Below are positions 8,547 to 15,697 of a stretch of 32,551 bases of DNA, one piece after another. Where the stretch lies: contig NZ_JACMSF010000074.1 of the NCBI RefSeq assembly GCF_014257025.1, positions 1 through 32,551 on the forward strand, read 5' to 3'. Positions within the stretch are counted from its first letter, which is position 1. Every line of letters starts with the position of its first letter. This DNA is from Streptomyces cupreus (GTDB lineage Bacteria; Actinomycetota; Actinomycetes; Streptomycetales; Streptomycetaceae). Position numbers and translations under genes: made by a program. The notes below the pieces were generated by a model. That model made no database searches. It was not told where the DNA came from and saw nothing but the letters and a program-made list of their open reading frames with translations.

Positions 8547-9385
8547 GCGATCCCCCGGGCGGTGAGGTGGCCGGCAGTGTTCAGGAAGGCGCGGCGGCCC
8601 TCGGGCGTGGCGTCCCACAGCGGGTCACCGGGGGCGGTCGGCCCGGCCCGGTACGCCAGGACCTCAAGGTGTGTGCAGGTGTACTCGGGGCGCGGGTCCA
8701 GCGGGTGCGGGACGTTGGCGATGAGGACGGTGACGTCCTGCTCGGCGCGGAGCGTGACAGCCTTGCCGGGGCCCGCGGAGCCGGTGAACTCGGTGGAGCC
8801 GTCCTCGGCGATCCGCACGCCCTGGAAGAAGGAGAGGGACGGCGGGAGGTCGCGCGGGGCGAGGCCGTTCTTGAGGGCGGCGAGCTTGAACAGCTCGCGC
8901 CCGGCCGGAGAGGCGGACTGAGGGGTTCCGTCCCCGTAGCGCTCGGTGTTGCGCGCGAGGGTGGAGGTCCCGGTGAGGCAGTCGTGCCGGCCGGAGGTGT
9001 CCTCGATGACCGAGGCGAGGACCCGGCCCTGGTCGGACAGGAGCAGGTGCCCCTCGCCGAGGTAGGCGTGCCAGAGCACCTTGACGGTGTCGGCGGCGTT
9101 CAGCCGCTCCCAGGGGCGGTCGGCGCTGAACAGCAGGAGGTGCGCGCACGCGTCGCCGGTGAGATCGGTCAGCCGCAGCTCGGTGCCACGGGCCAGGACC
9201 TTGTGGGTGTAATTGCCGCCCGCCATGGTCTCGGCCCACACGATGTCCTCGGCGACGACGCCCTCAGGAGGCGCCGGCCAGCTGCTCGCGGGGAGTACGG
9301 GCATGGTGTCGACCTTCGTGCCCTCCTGGGCGCGGGCATGGTCGCGGGCGCCATGCGCCGACGCTGTCACTGACGCTGCTGCCAC
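8543..9385 (-). CDS. DUF1989 urea carboxylase-associated protein (second carboxyguanidine deiminase subunit)
   Basis: A 280-residue DUF1989 protein, paralogous to the next gene downstream and probably its heteromeric partner in carboxyguanidine deiminase. Shared features are RLTDLTGDACAHLLLF (matching TDLHGNQAADFLVY in the paralogue), VIEDTSGRHDCLTG and FFQGVRIAEDGSTEF. The C-terminal tail of about 60 residues (from about YTCTHLEVLAYR) is longer than in the paralogue. The GTG at 9385 is chosen because GGAGG lies seven bases upstream. The first 25 or so residues are Ala-rich and poorly family-like, so a later start (for example the ATG of MPVLPASSW) is possible. It is the first gene of the catabolic operon, and the perfect inverted repeat at 9406-9433 lies only 20 bases from its start. 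Confidence 0.87.
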   Translation of the reverse strand: MAAASVTASAHGARDHARAQEGTKVDTMPVLPASSWPAPPEGVVAEDIVWAETMAGGNYTHKVLARGTELRLTDLTGDACAHLLLFSADRPWERLNAADTVKVLWHAYLGEGHLLLSDQGRVLASVIEDTSGRHDCLTGTSTLARNTERYGDGTPQSASPAGRELFKLAALKNGLAPRDLPPSLSFFQGVRIAEDGSTEFTGSAGPGKAVTLRAEQDVTVLIANVPHPLDPRPEYTCTHLEVLAYRAGPTAPGDPLWDATPEGRRAFLNTAGHLTARGIA

Positions 9386-9405
9386 GGCTCAACCTCCGAC
9401 TCGGC

Positions 9406-9433
9406 CTAATTTCTGTCGTGCGACAGAAATTAG
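9406..9433. promoter_or_regulatory. TetR-type operator of the guanidine operon
   Basis: There is a perfect inverted repeat with 13-base arms CTAATTTCTGTCG and CGACAGAAATTAG around two bases. It lies between the divergent DUF1989 operon and the TetR gene, 20 bases from the first and 122 from the second. The same repeat with one mismatch recurs before the permease gene. Size and symmetry suit a TetR dimer. The AT-rich half-site may also serve as a -10 element. Confidence 0.8.
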
Positions 9434-9555
9434 TGCGCGGGAGATTCGAGGCCATTGCCCGTGCGTTTCGGGCCAGTTACCGGAAACTCTCACTCCGCAG
9501 GAACAGGACGCGTGCGCCCCCAAGGACTCGCGCGGGCCTGTGCGAGGATCACTGC

Positions 9556-10242
9556 GTGAACACCCGCAGCAGCAGAAGAGTCGGCCGTCCGCGTGCCCAG
9601 GAGCGCCCCGCCAGCGGGCTGGAGCCGCGCGAAGAGGTCCTGGCCGCAGCGGCCGAGCTGTTCACCACCCATGGCTACACCGCGACCACGACCCGCGCAG
9701 TCGCCGAGCGGGCCGGTCTGCGCCAGGCGTCCCTCTATCACTACTTCGACGGCAAGGAGGCGATCCTCGCCGCCCTGCTGGAGGGGACCGTCCGCCCCTC
9801 GCTGGAGGTGGCGCACGAGCTGGTGTCCCGTACGCAGGCGTCCCCCGAGGCACGGCTGTGGGCGCTGTGCCACTCCGACGTGGCACTGCTGTGCGGCGGC
9901 CCCCACAACCTCGGGGCGCTCTACCTCCTGCCCGAGGTGCAGACCGAGCGCTTCGCCGTCTTCCACCGGGTCCGGGTCGAACTCAAGGCAGCCTACGGCG
10001 AGTTGCTGGCCGCCACCGAGCCGGGGGCGGCGCTCGACGCGGAGGACCTGGCGCTGCGCACGGACCTCCTCTTCGGCCTCACCGAGAGCGTGATCCTCAT
10101 CCGGCGCGCAGACCCCGGCCACGATCCGCAGGCCCTGGCAGCCGCAACGGCCGACGCGGCGCTACGGGTCGCGGGCGTACCGCAGCGCTCCCTGGCACGG
10201 CTGCGCCGCGAGGGGCAGCAGCTCCTCGCGGCGGGTGCCTGA
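9556..10242 (+). CDS. TetR/AcrR-family regulator of the guanidine/urea locus
   Basis: A 228-residue transcription regulator. The N-terminal DNA-binding domain is clear: VLAAAAELFTTHGYTATTTR, then the helix-turn-helix AVAERAGLRQASLYHYFDGK at about residues 48-67. The remaining 160 residues form the ligand-binding and dimer part; the ligand is unknown, guanidine or a pathway intermediate being the natural guess. GTG at 9556 is taken as the start because GAGG lies eight bases upstream and the usual basic arm follows (TRSSRRVGRPRAQ). The open frame extends back to 9418 but would then start inside the operator. The gene diverges from the catabolic operon and converges with the permease. It is the obvious protein to bind the repeats at 9406-9433 and 11897-11920. 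Confidence 0.9.
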   Translation: MNTRSSRRVGRPRAQERPASGLEPREEVLAAAAELFTTHGYTATTTRAVAERAGLRQASLYHYFDGKEAILAALLEGTVRPSLEVAHELVSRTQASPEARLWALCHSDVALLCGGPHNLGALYLLPEVQTERFAVFHRVRVELKAAYGELLAATEPGAALDAEDLALRTDLLFGLTESVILIRRADPGHDPQALAAATADAALRVAGVPQRSLARLRREGQQLLAAGA

Positions 10243-10269
10243 CGCGGCGTCGACCAGGGCTGGGGCGGG

Positions 10270-11862
10270 TCAGTTTCGTACGGCCTCGTCGAGGGCGGGC
10301 TCGGTCCGGGCCTGGCCGCCCGGGTCCTTCGTCGAGGATACGGCGCCCATGCGGCTGCGGTACCAGCGGTACACCGCACCCGTGGCGACCGTGATGCCAA
10401 CGAACAGGACGGTGAACCACTGGAAGTACCAGTGGCCGCCCTCCGGGTCGTACACCTCCCCACGCGGCCAGGAGAGATTGACCGTCATGAACAGTCCGTA
10501 GCCGACCGCGAGCGCGTTGACGGGCAGTCCCCAACGGCCGAGGGAGAACAGCGGCTTGCCGAGCTCGTCGCGGTCACCGCCGTCCGCCGGCGGCCACTGG
10601 CCCTTCAGCCGCCGGATCAGCATCGGGCCGGTGACCATCGCGTACGCCAGGTACACCATCGCGATGCACGTGGTGCCGATGGCCAGGAACGCCTGCGGCG
10701 AGCCGAGGTTGAGCAGGAGCAGCAGCCCGGCGCAGACGCCGACCACCACCGCGGCCGTGCCGGGCATCCCGGTCCGCCGCGGCACCTTCGCCAGCCGCGC
10801 CGACTGCGGGAGGACTCCGTCACGCGCCATGGAGTAGAGCATGCGGGTGGCCGAGGTCTGGATCGCCAGGGTCGCCGCACAGACGGCCAGGGCCACGTCG
10901 GCGAGCAGCACCTTGCCGAGGCCGTCGCCGAGAGTGCTGGTCAGCACGTAGCTCAGGCCCTCGCTCGCCAGCCGCCCGTCGGTGAGGCTGGGTGCGGCGA
11001 GCAGTCCGCCGAGCAGCAGCAGTCCGCCGCACAGGCCGGAGGTCGTCAGCGCGCTGAGTGTCGTGCGGGGTGCGGTGCGGCGGGGGTTGACGGTCTCCTC
11101 GCTCATCTCGCTCGCGCTCTCGAAGCCGATGAGCACGTATGCGGCGGTGAACGAGCCCACCAGCAGTGCCGCGATCAGGCCGCCCTCGCCACCGGTGTGC
11201 AGGGTGATGCCGGGATCGCGTTCCGCGTGGGTGGCGAGGAGGGTGACGATCAGGGCCACGCCGACGATCTCGGCGGTGACGCCCACCGTGTTGACGGCCG
11301 ACAGCGCCCGGTTGTCGAGGACGTTGAGCAGCGTGGTGAGCGCGAGCAGGACCAGACCCAGCAGGGCGGCGTTGGCGGCACCGCTGGTCGTGGTCGGCGA
11401 CGGGTCGCCGCCGACGATCTGGAAGCCGGACCAGATGGCGGGCAGGACGACCTGCAGCGCGAGCGCGGCGGCGGCCACGACCACGACCCGGCCGACCACC
11501 ATGATCCAGCCCGCGTACCAGCCGAAGGCCGGGCTGCCGAGCCTGCTGGCCCACTGGTAGATCGCGCCCGCGATGGGCAGCCGGGCGGCGAGTTCGGCGA
11601 AGCAGGCGGCGACGAGCAACTGGCCGACGAGAACGGCGGGCCAGGTCCAGAAGAACAGGGGCCCGCCGAAGGAGTAGCCGAGGGCGAAGAACTGGAAGAC
11701 CGTGGTCAGCACGGAGATGAAGGAGAACCCGGCGGCGAAGGACGCGTAGCGGCCCATCCGGCGCCGCAGCTCCTGGCGGTAGCCGAACTCGGCGAGCGAG
11801 CCGTCACCCGCGTCGCCGGGTGAGGGAGGTGCCGGCGGTGTGGGATCGGTGGTCACGGTCAT
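10270..11862 (-). CDS. APC-superfamily permease of the urea carboxylase/guanidine locus
   Basis: A 530-residue amino acid-polyamine-organocation permease with about twelve to fourteen hydrophobic helices. A polar N-terminal tail rich in Pro/Asp is followed by FGYRQELRRRMGRYASFAAG, a pattern typical of APC entry segments, then helices such as WPAVLVGQLLVAACFAEL, and ESASEMSEET after TM7. Permeases of this subgroup (for example those named UctT) are repeatedly linked to urea carboxylase genes; the substrate here is inferred to be guanidine, urea or a related cation. The ATG at 11862 is preceded by AGGGGA at five bases. The operator at 11897-11920 lies 34 bases upstream, so it should respond together with the catabolic operon. 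It converges on tetR with 27 bases between stops. Confidence 0.88.
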   Translation of the reverse strand: MTVTTDPTPPAPPSPGDAGDGSLAEFGYRQELRRRMGRYASFAAGFSFISVLTTVFQFFALGYSFGGPLFFWTWPAVLVGQLLVAACFAELAARLPIAGAIYQWASRLGSPAFGWYAGWIMVVGRVVVVAAAALALQVVLPAIWSGFQIVGGDPSPTTTSGAANAALLGLVLLALTTLLNVLDNRALSAVNTVGVTAEIVGVALIVTLLATHAERDPGITLHTGGEGGLIAALLVGSFTAAYVLIGFESASEMSEETVNPRRTAPRTTLSALTTSGLCGGLLLLGGLLAAPSLTDGRLASEGLSYVLTSTLGDGLGKVLLADVALAVCAATLAIQTSATRMLYSMARDGVLPQSARLAKVPRRTGMPGTAAVVVGVCAGLLLLLNLGSPQAFLAIGTTCIAMVYLAYAMVTGPMLIRRLKGQWPPADGGDRDELGKPLFSLGRWGLPVNALAVGYGLFMTVNLSWPRGEVYDPEGGHWYFQWFTVLFVGITVATGAVYRWYRSRMGAVSSTKDPGGQARTEPALDEAVRN

Positions 11863-11896
11863 GGCGGTCCCCTGTCGCGGAGGCGAGTTCCTGCGA

Positions 11897-11920
11897 AATT
11901 CCTGTCGAGTGACAGAAATT
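11897..11920. promoter_or_regulatory. Second copy of the TetR-type operator, before the permease gene
   Basis: Arms AATTCCTGTC and GACAGAAATT flank four bases. This is the same sequence as the operator at 9406-9433 except for one T-to-C change in one arm and the centre. It sits 34 bases upstream of the permease start, so one regulator probably controls both uptake and breakdown. Confidence 0.78.
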
Positions 11921-12235
11921 AGGGACGACCTGTTTCCCTCGCATTTCGCAGCCATCTCCGAGCCGTTAGTGGCTCCTCACCCAGGTGGCTCCGCGACGGC
12001 GCCGCGCGTCCGCTCGGTTTACGGCGCACGCCGCCCTGCCCACCTGACGCCGACAGTGGTGTTCGTAAGCCGGCCCACTGCAGCGCGGAAACAACCAAGT
12101 CTCGTCAGCGAGGGCTCCACATGACCACGGCGCTCGCCGGATGATCATCTGAGGTCGGCACCCCTCCCCCTCCCCCTCCCTATGGTCACTGGGGCGGATC
12201 GATGGGGGCGTGCGCCGGAGTGTGTGGATGGTGAC
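11921..12235. other. Intergenic stretch without a recognisable gene
   Basis: No frame here shows a family match together with a start and ribosome-binding site. It contains a pyrimidine-rich run near 12161-12180 (repeated CCCCT units). No transposase-like remnant could be confirmed. Confidence 0.4.
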
Positions 12236-12271
12236 GGGCGCATAACGAAGACGCATATATGCGTTGCGCCC
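12236..12271. promoter_or_regulatory. Nested palindromes
   Basis: A perfect 14-base palindrome ACGCATATATGCGT (12251-12264) lies inside a wider inverted repeat, GGGCGCA (12236-12242) and TGCGCCC (12265-12271). The inner element is unusually AT-rich for this DNA and may be a protein-binding site. The outer arms could also let the strand fold as a hairpin. The ATG at 12259 lies within it. Confidence 0.4.
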
Positions 12272-12700
12272 CCGGGAGCGGAGTCGTTGGGTCCGGTGTG
12301 GCGGTGTGGGGCCGTGTCCCGATCCTGGTGGTTTTCGCCCGGCTGACCGACAAGTGGCTGGACGACGAAGGCGACTGCCCGTGGTGCCGTGCCCTGCGGG
12401 ACTGCCCCGAGGGTCGAGCAGCACCTGCACCGCCCACGCGGTGGGAGCGTGTCCGGTGGGTCATGGTGATGCTCGGTGCGGTGCTGATCGTCGTCGCACT
12501 GATTGTGGCGATAGCCGATGGCGGCGGTGAGCGGCGGGGCCGTCACATCGAGGGGCCTGTGTTCCATCCGCCGGACTGGTGCTTCGCGGTCTCGGAGGAG
12601 TGGCCCGGATCTCTGCACTCGCTGGCGCGCTTGGCGGCGACGACGAGCATGCCAACCAGATCACCGGAGAACATGGTGGTCGGCCCGTCGGTGGCGTCGG
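12259..12700 (+). pseudogene. Possible small membrane protein, 3' end lost
   Basis: The frame from ATG 12259 (or GTG 12298) has the G/C-rich third positions of real genes for about 140 codons. It reads a Cys-containing segment (WLDDEGDCPWCRALRDCPEG), then a basic/aromatic stretch and one clear transmembrane helix (VMVMLGAVLIVVALIVAIAD). After about 12700 the same frame runs antisense through the lipoprotein gene to a stop at 13104, which is unlikely to be real coding. I read this as a truncated or decayed gene, or a small gene whose true end I cannot place. No family is recognised. Confidence 0.35.
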
Positions 12701-12707
12701 CACCGGC

Positions 12708-13355
12708 CTACTTGATCGTCCCGGTCCAGTTGGGGTCTTCAGCGAGGAAGCTGCCGTCTTCCAGCCAGGCGTCGTCCGTGCGGGTCAGGGTGAACACGAT
12801 GGCCTTGCCGTCGCTCTTGGCGATGGAGTACTCGGACGTAAAGGTGCCGGAACGGCCCGGGGCGAGGCGGCCGGCCATCTGCTTCGAGTCTGCCTCGACG
12901 TACAGGGATTCGGTCTGGCCTCCGATGGTGGCACCCTGGGCGTCACAGCTGAAGTTGTCCAGGTCGTACGGCTTCTTTGTGCCGTTGGTGACGGTGAAGG
13001 TGACACGGAAGGCGATCAGATCGGCATCGGGCTTGCTGTCGTACTCGCCGTACCGGGTGATGGGGCTGATCCTGTCGACCTTGGCCTTGAGGCCGTCGTT
13101 GTAGACGAAGGTGTCGCCGACGGCGAGTTCGGTGTCGGGCTGGTCGTCGGCCGGCAGCGAGCCGTCGCTGCATTGGTCGATCCAATCGGACTGCGACAGT
13201 GTTGAGTCGGGCCCGCAGTCGGGAGTCTCCTGCACTCGGCTCTCTTCGGTGGCTGTGGCACGTTCGGCGCGGCCCTGGCTGTTTCCGTCGTCGGAGCAAG
13301 CGGTGAGTCCTCCGGCCAGGAGAACGACGGTGAGAAGAGCGGCTCTGCGGTGCAT
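12708..13355 (-). CDS. Secreted lipoprotein, DUF4352-like
   Basis: A 215-residue lipoprotein. The signal peptide MHRRAALLTVVLLAGGLTAC ends in the lipobox LTAC, so Cys20 should be lipidated and the protein anchored on the outer face of the membrane. A flexible Ser/Glu-rich linker follows, then a beta-rich domain with LAVGDTFVYNDGLKAKVD, FRVTFTVTNGTKKPYDLDNF and a C-terminal EYSIAKSDGKAIVFTLTR. This is the pattern of DUF4352-type immunoglobulin-like domains often found on actinobacterial lipoproteins. The function is unknown. It stands alone, with unrelated fragments on both sides. The region before its ATG is a poly-G run rather than a usual AGGAGG. Confidence 0.85.
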   Translation of the reverse strand: MHRRAALLTVVLLAGGLTACSDDGNSQGRAERATATEESRVQETPDCGPDSTLSQSDWIDQCSDGSLPADDQPDTELAVGDTFVYNDGLKAKVDRISPITRYGEYDSKPDADLIAFRVTFTVTNGTKKPYDLDNFSCDAQGATIGGQTESLYVEADSKQMAGRLAPGRSGTFTSEYSIAKSDGKAIVFTLTRTDDAWLEDGSFLAEDPNWTGTIK

Positions 13356-13365
13356 GTTGCCCCCC

Positions 13366-13380
13366 CAAGGACGTTCCTTG
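13366..13380. promoter_or_regulatory. Short inverted repeat in the lipoprotein leader
   Basis: CAAGGACGTTCCTTG has 6-bp arms around three bases and lies 10 bases upstream of the lipoprotein start. It may be an operator or a small hairpin affecting translation. Nothing else supports either reading. Confidence 0.3.
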
Positions 13381-13730
13381 TGGCCCGTCAGTGTGGGGAG
13401 CTACCACCGGTACGGCGAGGGTATGTGCATGCTTCGTGGCCGATCCGTGACGGAGGCAAGTGCCGTTCTCCGCAAGTATGTTGACCTGGAAACTGTCCGC
13501 TGTCCCATGTGACACTCCCGCCCCATGATCCGCTGGAGGAAGTGACCCCGGATGGGGTAAGGCGCCTGCACTCCGGGGGGAGTCACGCGGGCGCCGACAT
13601 GCAGGGGCAGGCTCGGTTCCCCCCGTGCCGGGTCTGCCCCCGCTCGCTCAGGCAGCGGCCCGCGCGCCCAACCGCAGGCGTAGCCAAGAGCGCCAACTGC
13701 CGTGCCGGCCTTACTGACCTGGGATTGGCG
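13381..13730. other. Intergenic stretch, nothing identified
   Basis: It contains the likely promoter region of the lipoprotein gene and no convincing gene. Frames in both directions lack consistent codon bias. Confidence 0.35.
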
Positions 13731-13973
13731 GTGTCAATCTGGGCAGCACCACAATCACCGGCAGATCCGAAAACCCCTTGGATTGCCGTTGAGTTCACGA
13801 TCAAGGAACTGTCGGAGCACTGCGAGGCGAGGCTGGAGGGCCGCCCGCTCCCGCATCTTGTGACCGGAACCGTCACTGTGCACGACAGCCGGGACAACGG
13901 CGTCACCGTTATCTGCGAAGTGGAGCTGACGGGCTGCCCGGTCCGGCCCCACGCGAGCCGCATGGACGTCTGA
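13731..13973 (+). CDS. Small hypothetical protein
   Basis: An 80-residue frame starting at GTG 13731 (weak GGGA six bases upstream) with normal coding composition. It reads a Pro-rich start, then PWIAVEFTIKELSEHCEARL, TGTVTVHDSRDNGVTVICEV and a short tail. The alternating hydrophobic pattern suggests a small mixed alpha/beta protein or the C-terminal part of a longer one; the frame is open upstream to 13509 but of poorer quality. I do not recognise a family. It lies among gene fragments and may itself be one. Confidence 0.35.
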   Translation: MSIWAAPQSPADPKTPWIAVEFTIKELSEHCEARLEGRPLPHLVTGTVTVHDSRDNGVTVICEVELTGCPVRPHASRMDV

Positions 13974-14303
13974 ATGGTCGACACCCAGACGGGCTCCGAG
14001 AGCCTCGGATACGCCTCACACCCGGCCCATGAGCGAACATACTGGATCCCCCGCAGCCGCCAACTGCGCCTGCCTGACCCACGTACGGGCCCCGGCGGTG
14101 CGAGCGCGGACCAACCACAACCTGCCGCCCTCGTCACCGCCGCAACTCCCATCGATGATGAAGCGGCCCAGGCGCCCCACCGTGGTTCGGCGCCCGGGCC
14201 TTCTTGGTGGCGGGGTGACAGGGCCCGCTCTTCGGGCTTGCGGGAGCCTCCCGGTGCTGCGGCCACGGGCCTGGACCGGTCTGCCCATCCCTTCGCGCCA
14301 CCC
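13974..14303. other. Stretch without a recognisable gene
   Basis: Several overlapping frames exist on both strands. None combines a start, a ribosome-binding site and a protein-like sequence. It is probably decayed or non-coding DNA. Confidence 0.35.
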
Positions 14304-14675
14304 CTATGTGGGAGTCCTTGGGGGCAGCGTACGCCGCCGTACGTCGCGGCGTCGGTCCTGTGCCTCGCCCGCGAGGAGGCTCTGCTTGTACTGCCACAAC
14401 TTCTTGCGCTCCTGCCGCGTCAGATCTTCGTCGAGCTTGTTGACTTCGTCCCAAGCGGCGGAGCGGGCGATCCGGGCGGCACGCCAGTCGCGCTGCTTCA
14501 TCGCCTCAGCCAACTGGGCCATGATCGCGTTGAGCGGCTTGCGGGCCTTCCTCTGGTTTTTGCTGAAGCCCCTGTACGGGGCCTTCGAGTAGCCCGGTTT
14601 TGGAGCAGCTCTCCGCTCCTCCCAGGCAGGGCCGCCTGTCAGCAGGTGCACGCGCGGGCGCCCTCGATGGGTCAT
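14304..14675 (-). CDS. Hypothetical basic, helix-rich protein
   Basis: A 123-residue charged protein with a basic N-terminus and a long predicted helical part: SKNQRKARKPLNAIMAQLAE, MKQRDWRAARIARSAAWDEV and LDEDLTRQERKKLWQYKQSL. No family is recognised. The ATG at 14675 is favoured because GGGGGAGG lies six bases upstream, one of the best ribosome-binding sites in this part of the window. Composition suggests an RNA- or DNA-binding or coiled-coil protein, but that is only an impression. A Trp/Cys-rich frame lies immediately upstream on the same strand and may have been its operon partner. Confidence 0.55.
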   Translation of the reverse strand: MTHRGRPRVHLLTGGPAWEERRAAPKPGYSKAPYRGFSKNQRKARKPLNAIMAQLAEAMKQRDWRAARIARSAAWDEVNKLDEDLTRQERKKLWQYKQSLLAGEAQDRRRDVRRRTLPPRTPT

Positions 14676-14679
14676 GCGC

Positions 14680-14934
14680 AACCTCCCCCACTACGACGCC
14701 GAGGAGTTCGGCTTCGAGACGGGCAAGCCCGGCCGGGGACAGTGCCTCGCGCCAGTGCCCGTCCCGCACCCACAGTGTGCGACAGCCGTGGCAGCACTTG
14801 AAGCGCCAGCCGTACGAGACGAGCCGCCACGGCCACCAAGTCGGCACCGAGTCCCAGTTCGTCGCCGCGTCGACGAGCGACCTGCGGCCGCCGCTCGCCG
14901 CCGCCGCAACGGCCCCGCCATGGCTTCGAGACAT
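14680..14934 (-). pseudogene. Possible Trp- and Cys-rich gene fragment
   Basis: From about 14880 down to 14690 the minus strand reads NWDSVPTWWPWRLVSYGWRF, then KCCHGCRTLWVRDGHWREAL and SPAGLARLEAELLGVVVGE, with third positions almost all G/C as in real genes. CCxxC could be half of a zinc site. The frame does not end near the next gene's start; a one-base shift would give a stop overlapping that ATG. This suggests a frameshifted or truncated gene upstream of the basic protein. The 5' side runs into the plus-strand fragment at about 14890. Confidence 0.3.
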
Positions 14935-15480
14935 TGTCGCTGCGCATTTCGGCGAGGCGGCGCTGTGGCAAGCCGATGACCTGCTCCGCGCGTTCCTCTC
15001 ACCGGGTGCGCCCGGCGAACTGGACACGGACCAGCTCCTCAACGCGGTCTATCTCCGTCTCGGAGGGGTCGACCTGGACGCCAAGGGTCTCGTCGACTCC
15101 GTGTTCCATCGTCTCGGCAACGAGCTGCGAGCGGGCATGCCCACGGTGCGGCAGACTTTGGGCTCCTCAGCCGCTGTGCCGGCCGCGACCTGAAAAGCGA
15201 CGAACTGCTCGACATCATCTGGCTGGCCCGGTATCTACCGAGCGACACTCGCGCTCCTCTGGCCCGAGAAGTACGGGCCGGGAGACCGCCCGTAAGTCTT
15301 CATGTTCCACCACCGCCCTGGGGGGAACACACGCGTGCGGAACCGCGCACGGAGACCGGTACCGAGGGCCACGCGCCGGGGCCTGAACTGGTCGTCCCGC
15401 CGGAACTCGTCCATGCCGTGCGCGCCGCGGCGGAAAGCGGCACCACTCTCGACTTCGCGGCCTCACCACGGCGCACCGTC
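14890..15480 (+). pseudogene. Frameshifted hypothetical gene, perhaps SAV_2336-like N-terminus
   Basis: Two neighbouring frames read as one protein if a shift near 15150 is repaired. The first gives PPWLRDIVAAHFGEAALWQA, GELDTDQLLNAVYLRLGG and LVDSVFHRLGNELRAGMP. The second gives FGLLSRCAGRDLKSDELLDI, then IWLARYLPSD and a Pro-rich segment. The second part resembles the N-terminal 'LLDxxWLARxLP plus Pro-rich linker' pattern of Streptomyces SAV_2336-type proteins, but this is from memory and weak. There is no start with a ribosome-binding site, and the reading fades out before the operator at 15617. I take it to be a decayed gene. Confidence 0.4.
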
Positions 15481-15606
15481 CCCGGCACCGAGGGCCCCTG
15501 GCCCAGCGGCCGGCGCGTTCGGCGGTTCGGCGGTTCAGCGACAAGACTCAACTTCCGTTGCAGTACTGGACGGTGGGCGCGGGTCGGGGTGACCCGCGAC
15601 TTGGGC

Positions 15607-15653
15607 TTGCATACGGAAACCGATCGGTTTACGCTCGTGAAACTGATCGGTTT
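15607..15653 (+). promoter_or_regulatory. Promoter with two AAACCGATCGGTTT operators (iron-sulfur gene)
   Basis: TTGCAT (15607-15612) and TACGCT (15630-15635) are 17 bases apart and form a -35/-10 pair. The palindrome AAACCGATCGGTTT (15617-15630) fills most of the spacer. A second copy with one change, AAACTGATCGGTTT, lies at 15640-15653 over the predicted start point. The same layout precedes the dehydrogenase gene at 17348-17397. Confidence 0.75.
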
Positions 15654-15697
15654 CTCGCCCTGGAGGCGAACCGAACCCGGATCACGAGGAGCATCGG

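Noticed and set aside
9386..9555. A guanidine (ykkC-type) riboswitch before the guanidine operon
   Set aside because: I looked for the conserved ACGR and G-rich loops here and upstream of the permease and did not see them. The DNA palindromes explain control better. A covariance-model search would be decisive.
12161..12180. The repeated CCCCT run as a functional repeat or phase-variable tract
   Set aside because: It is short, irregular and not placed within a supported gene or promoter.
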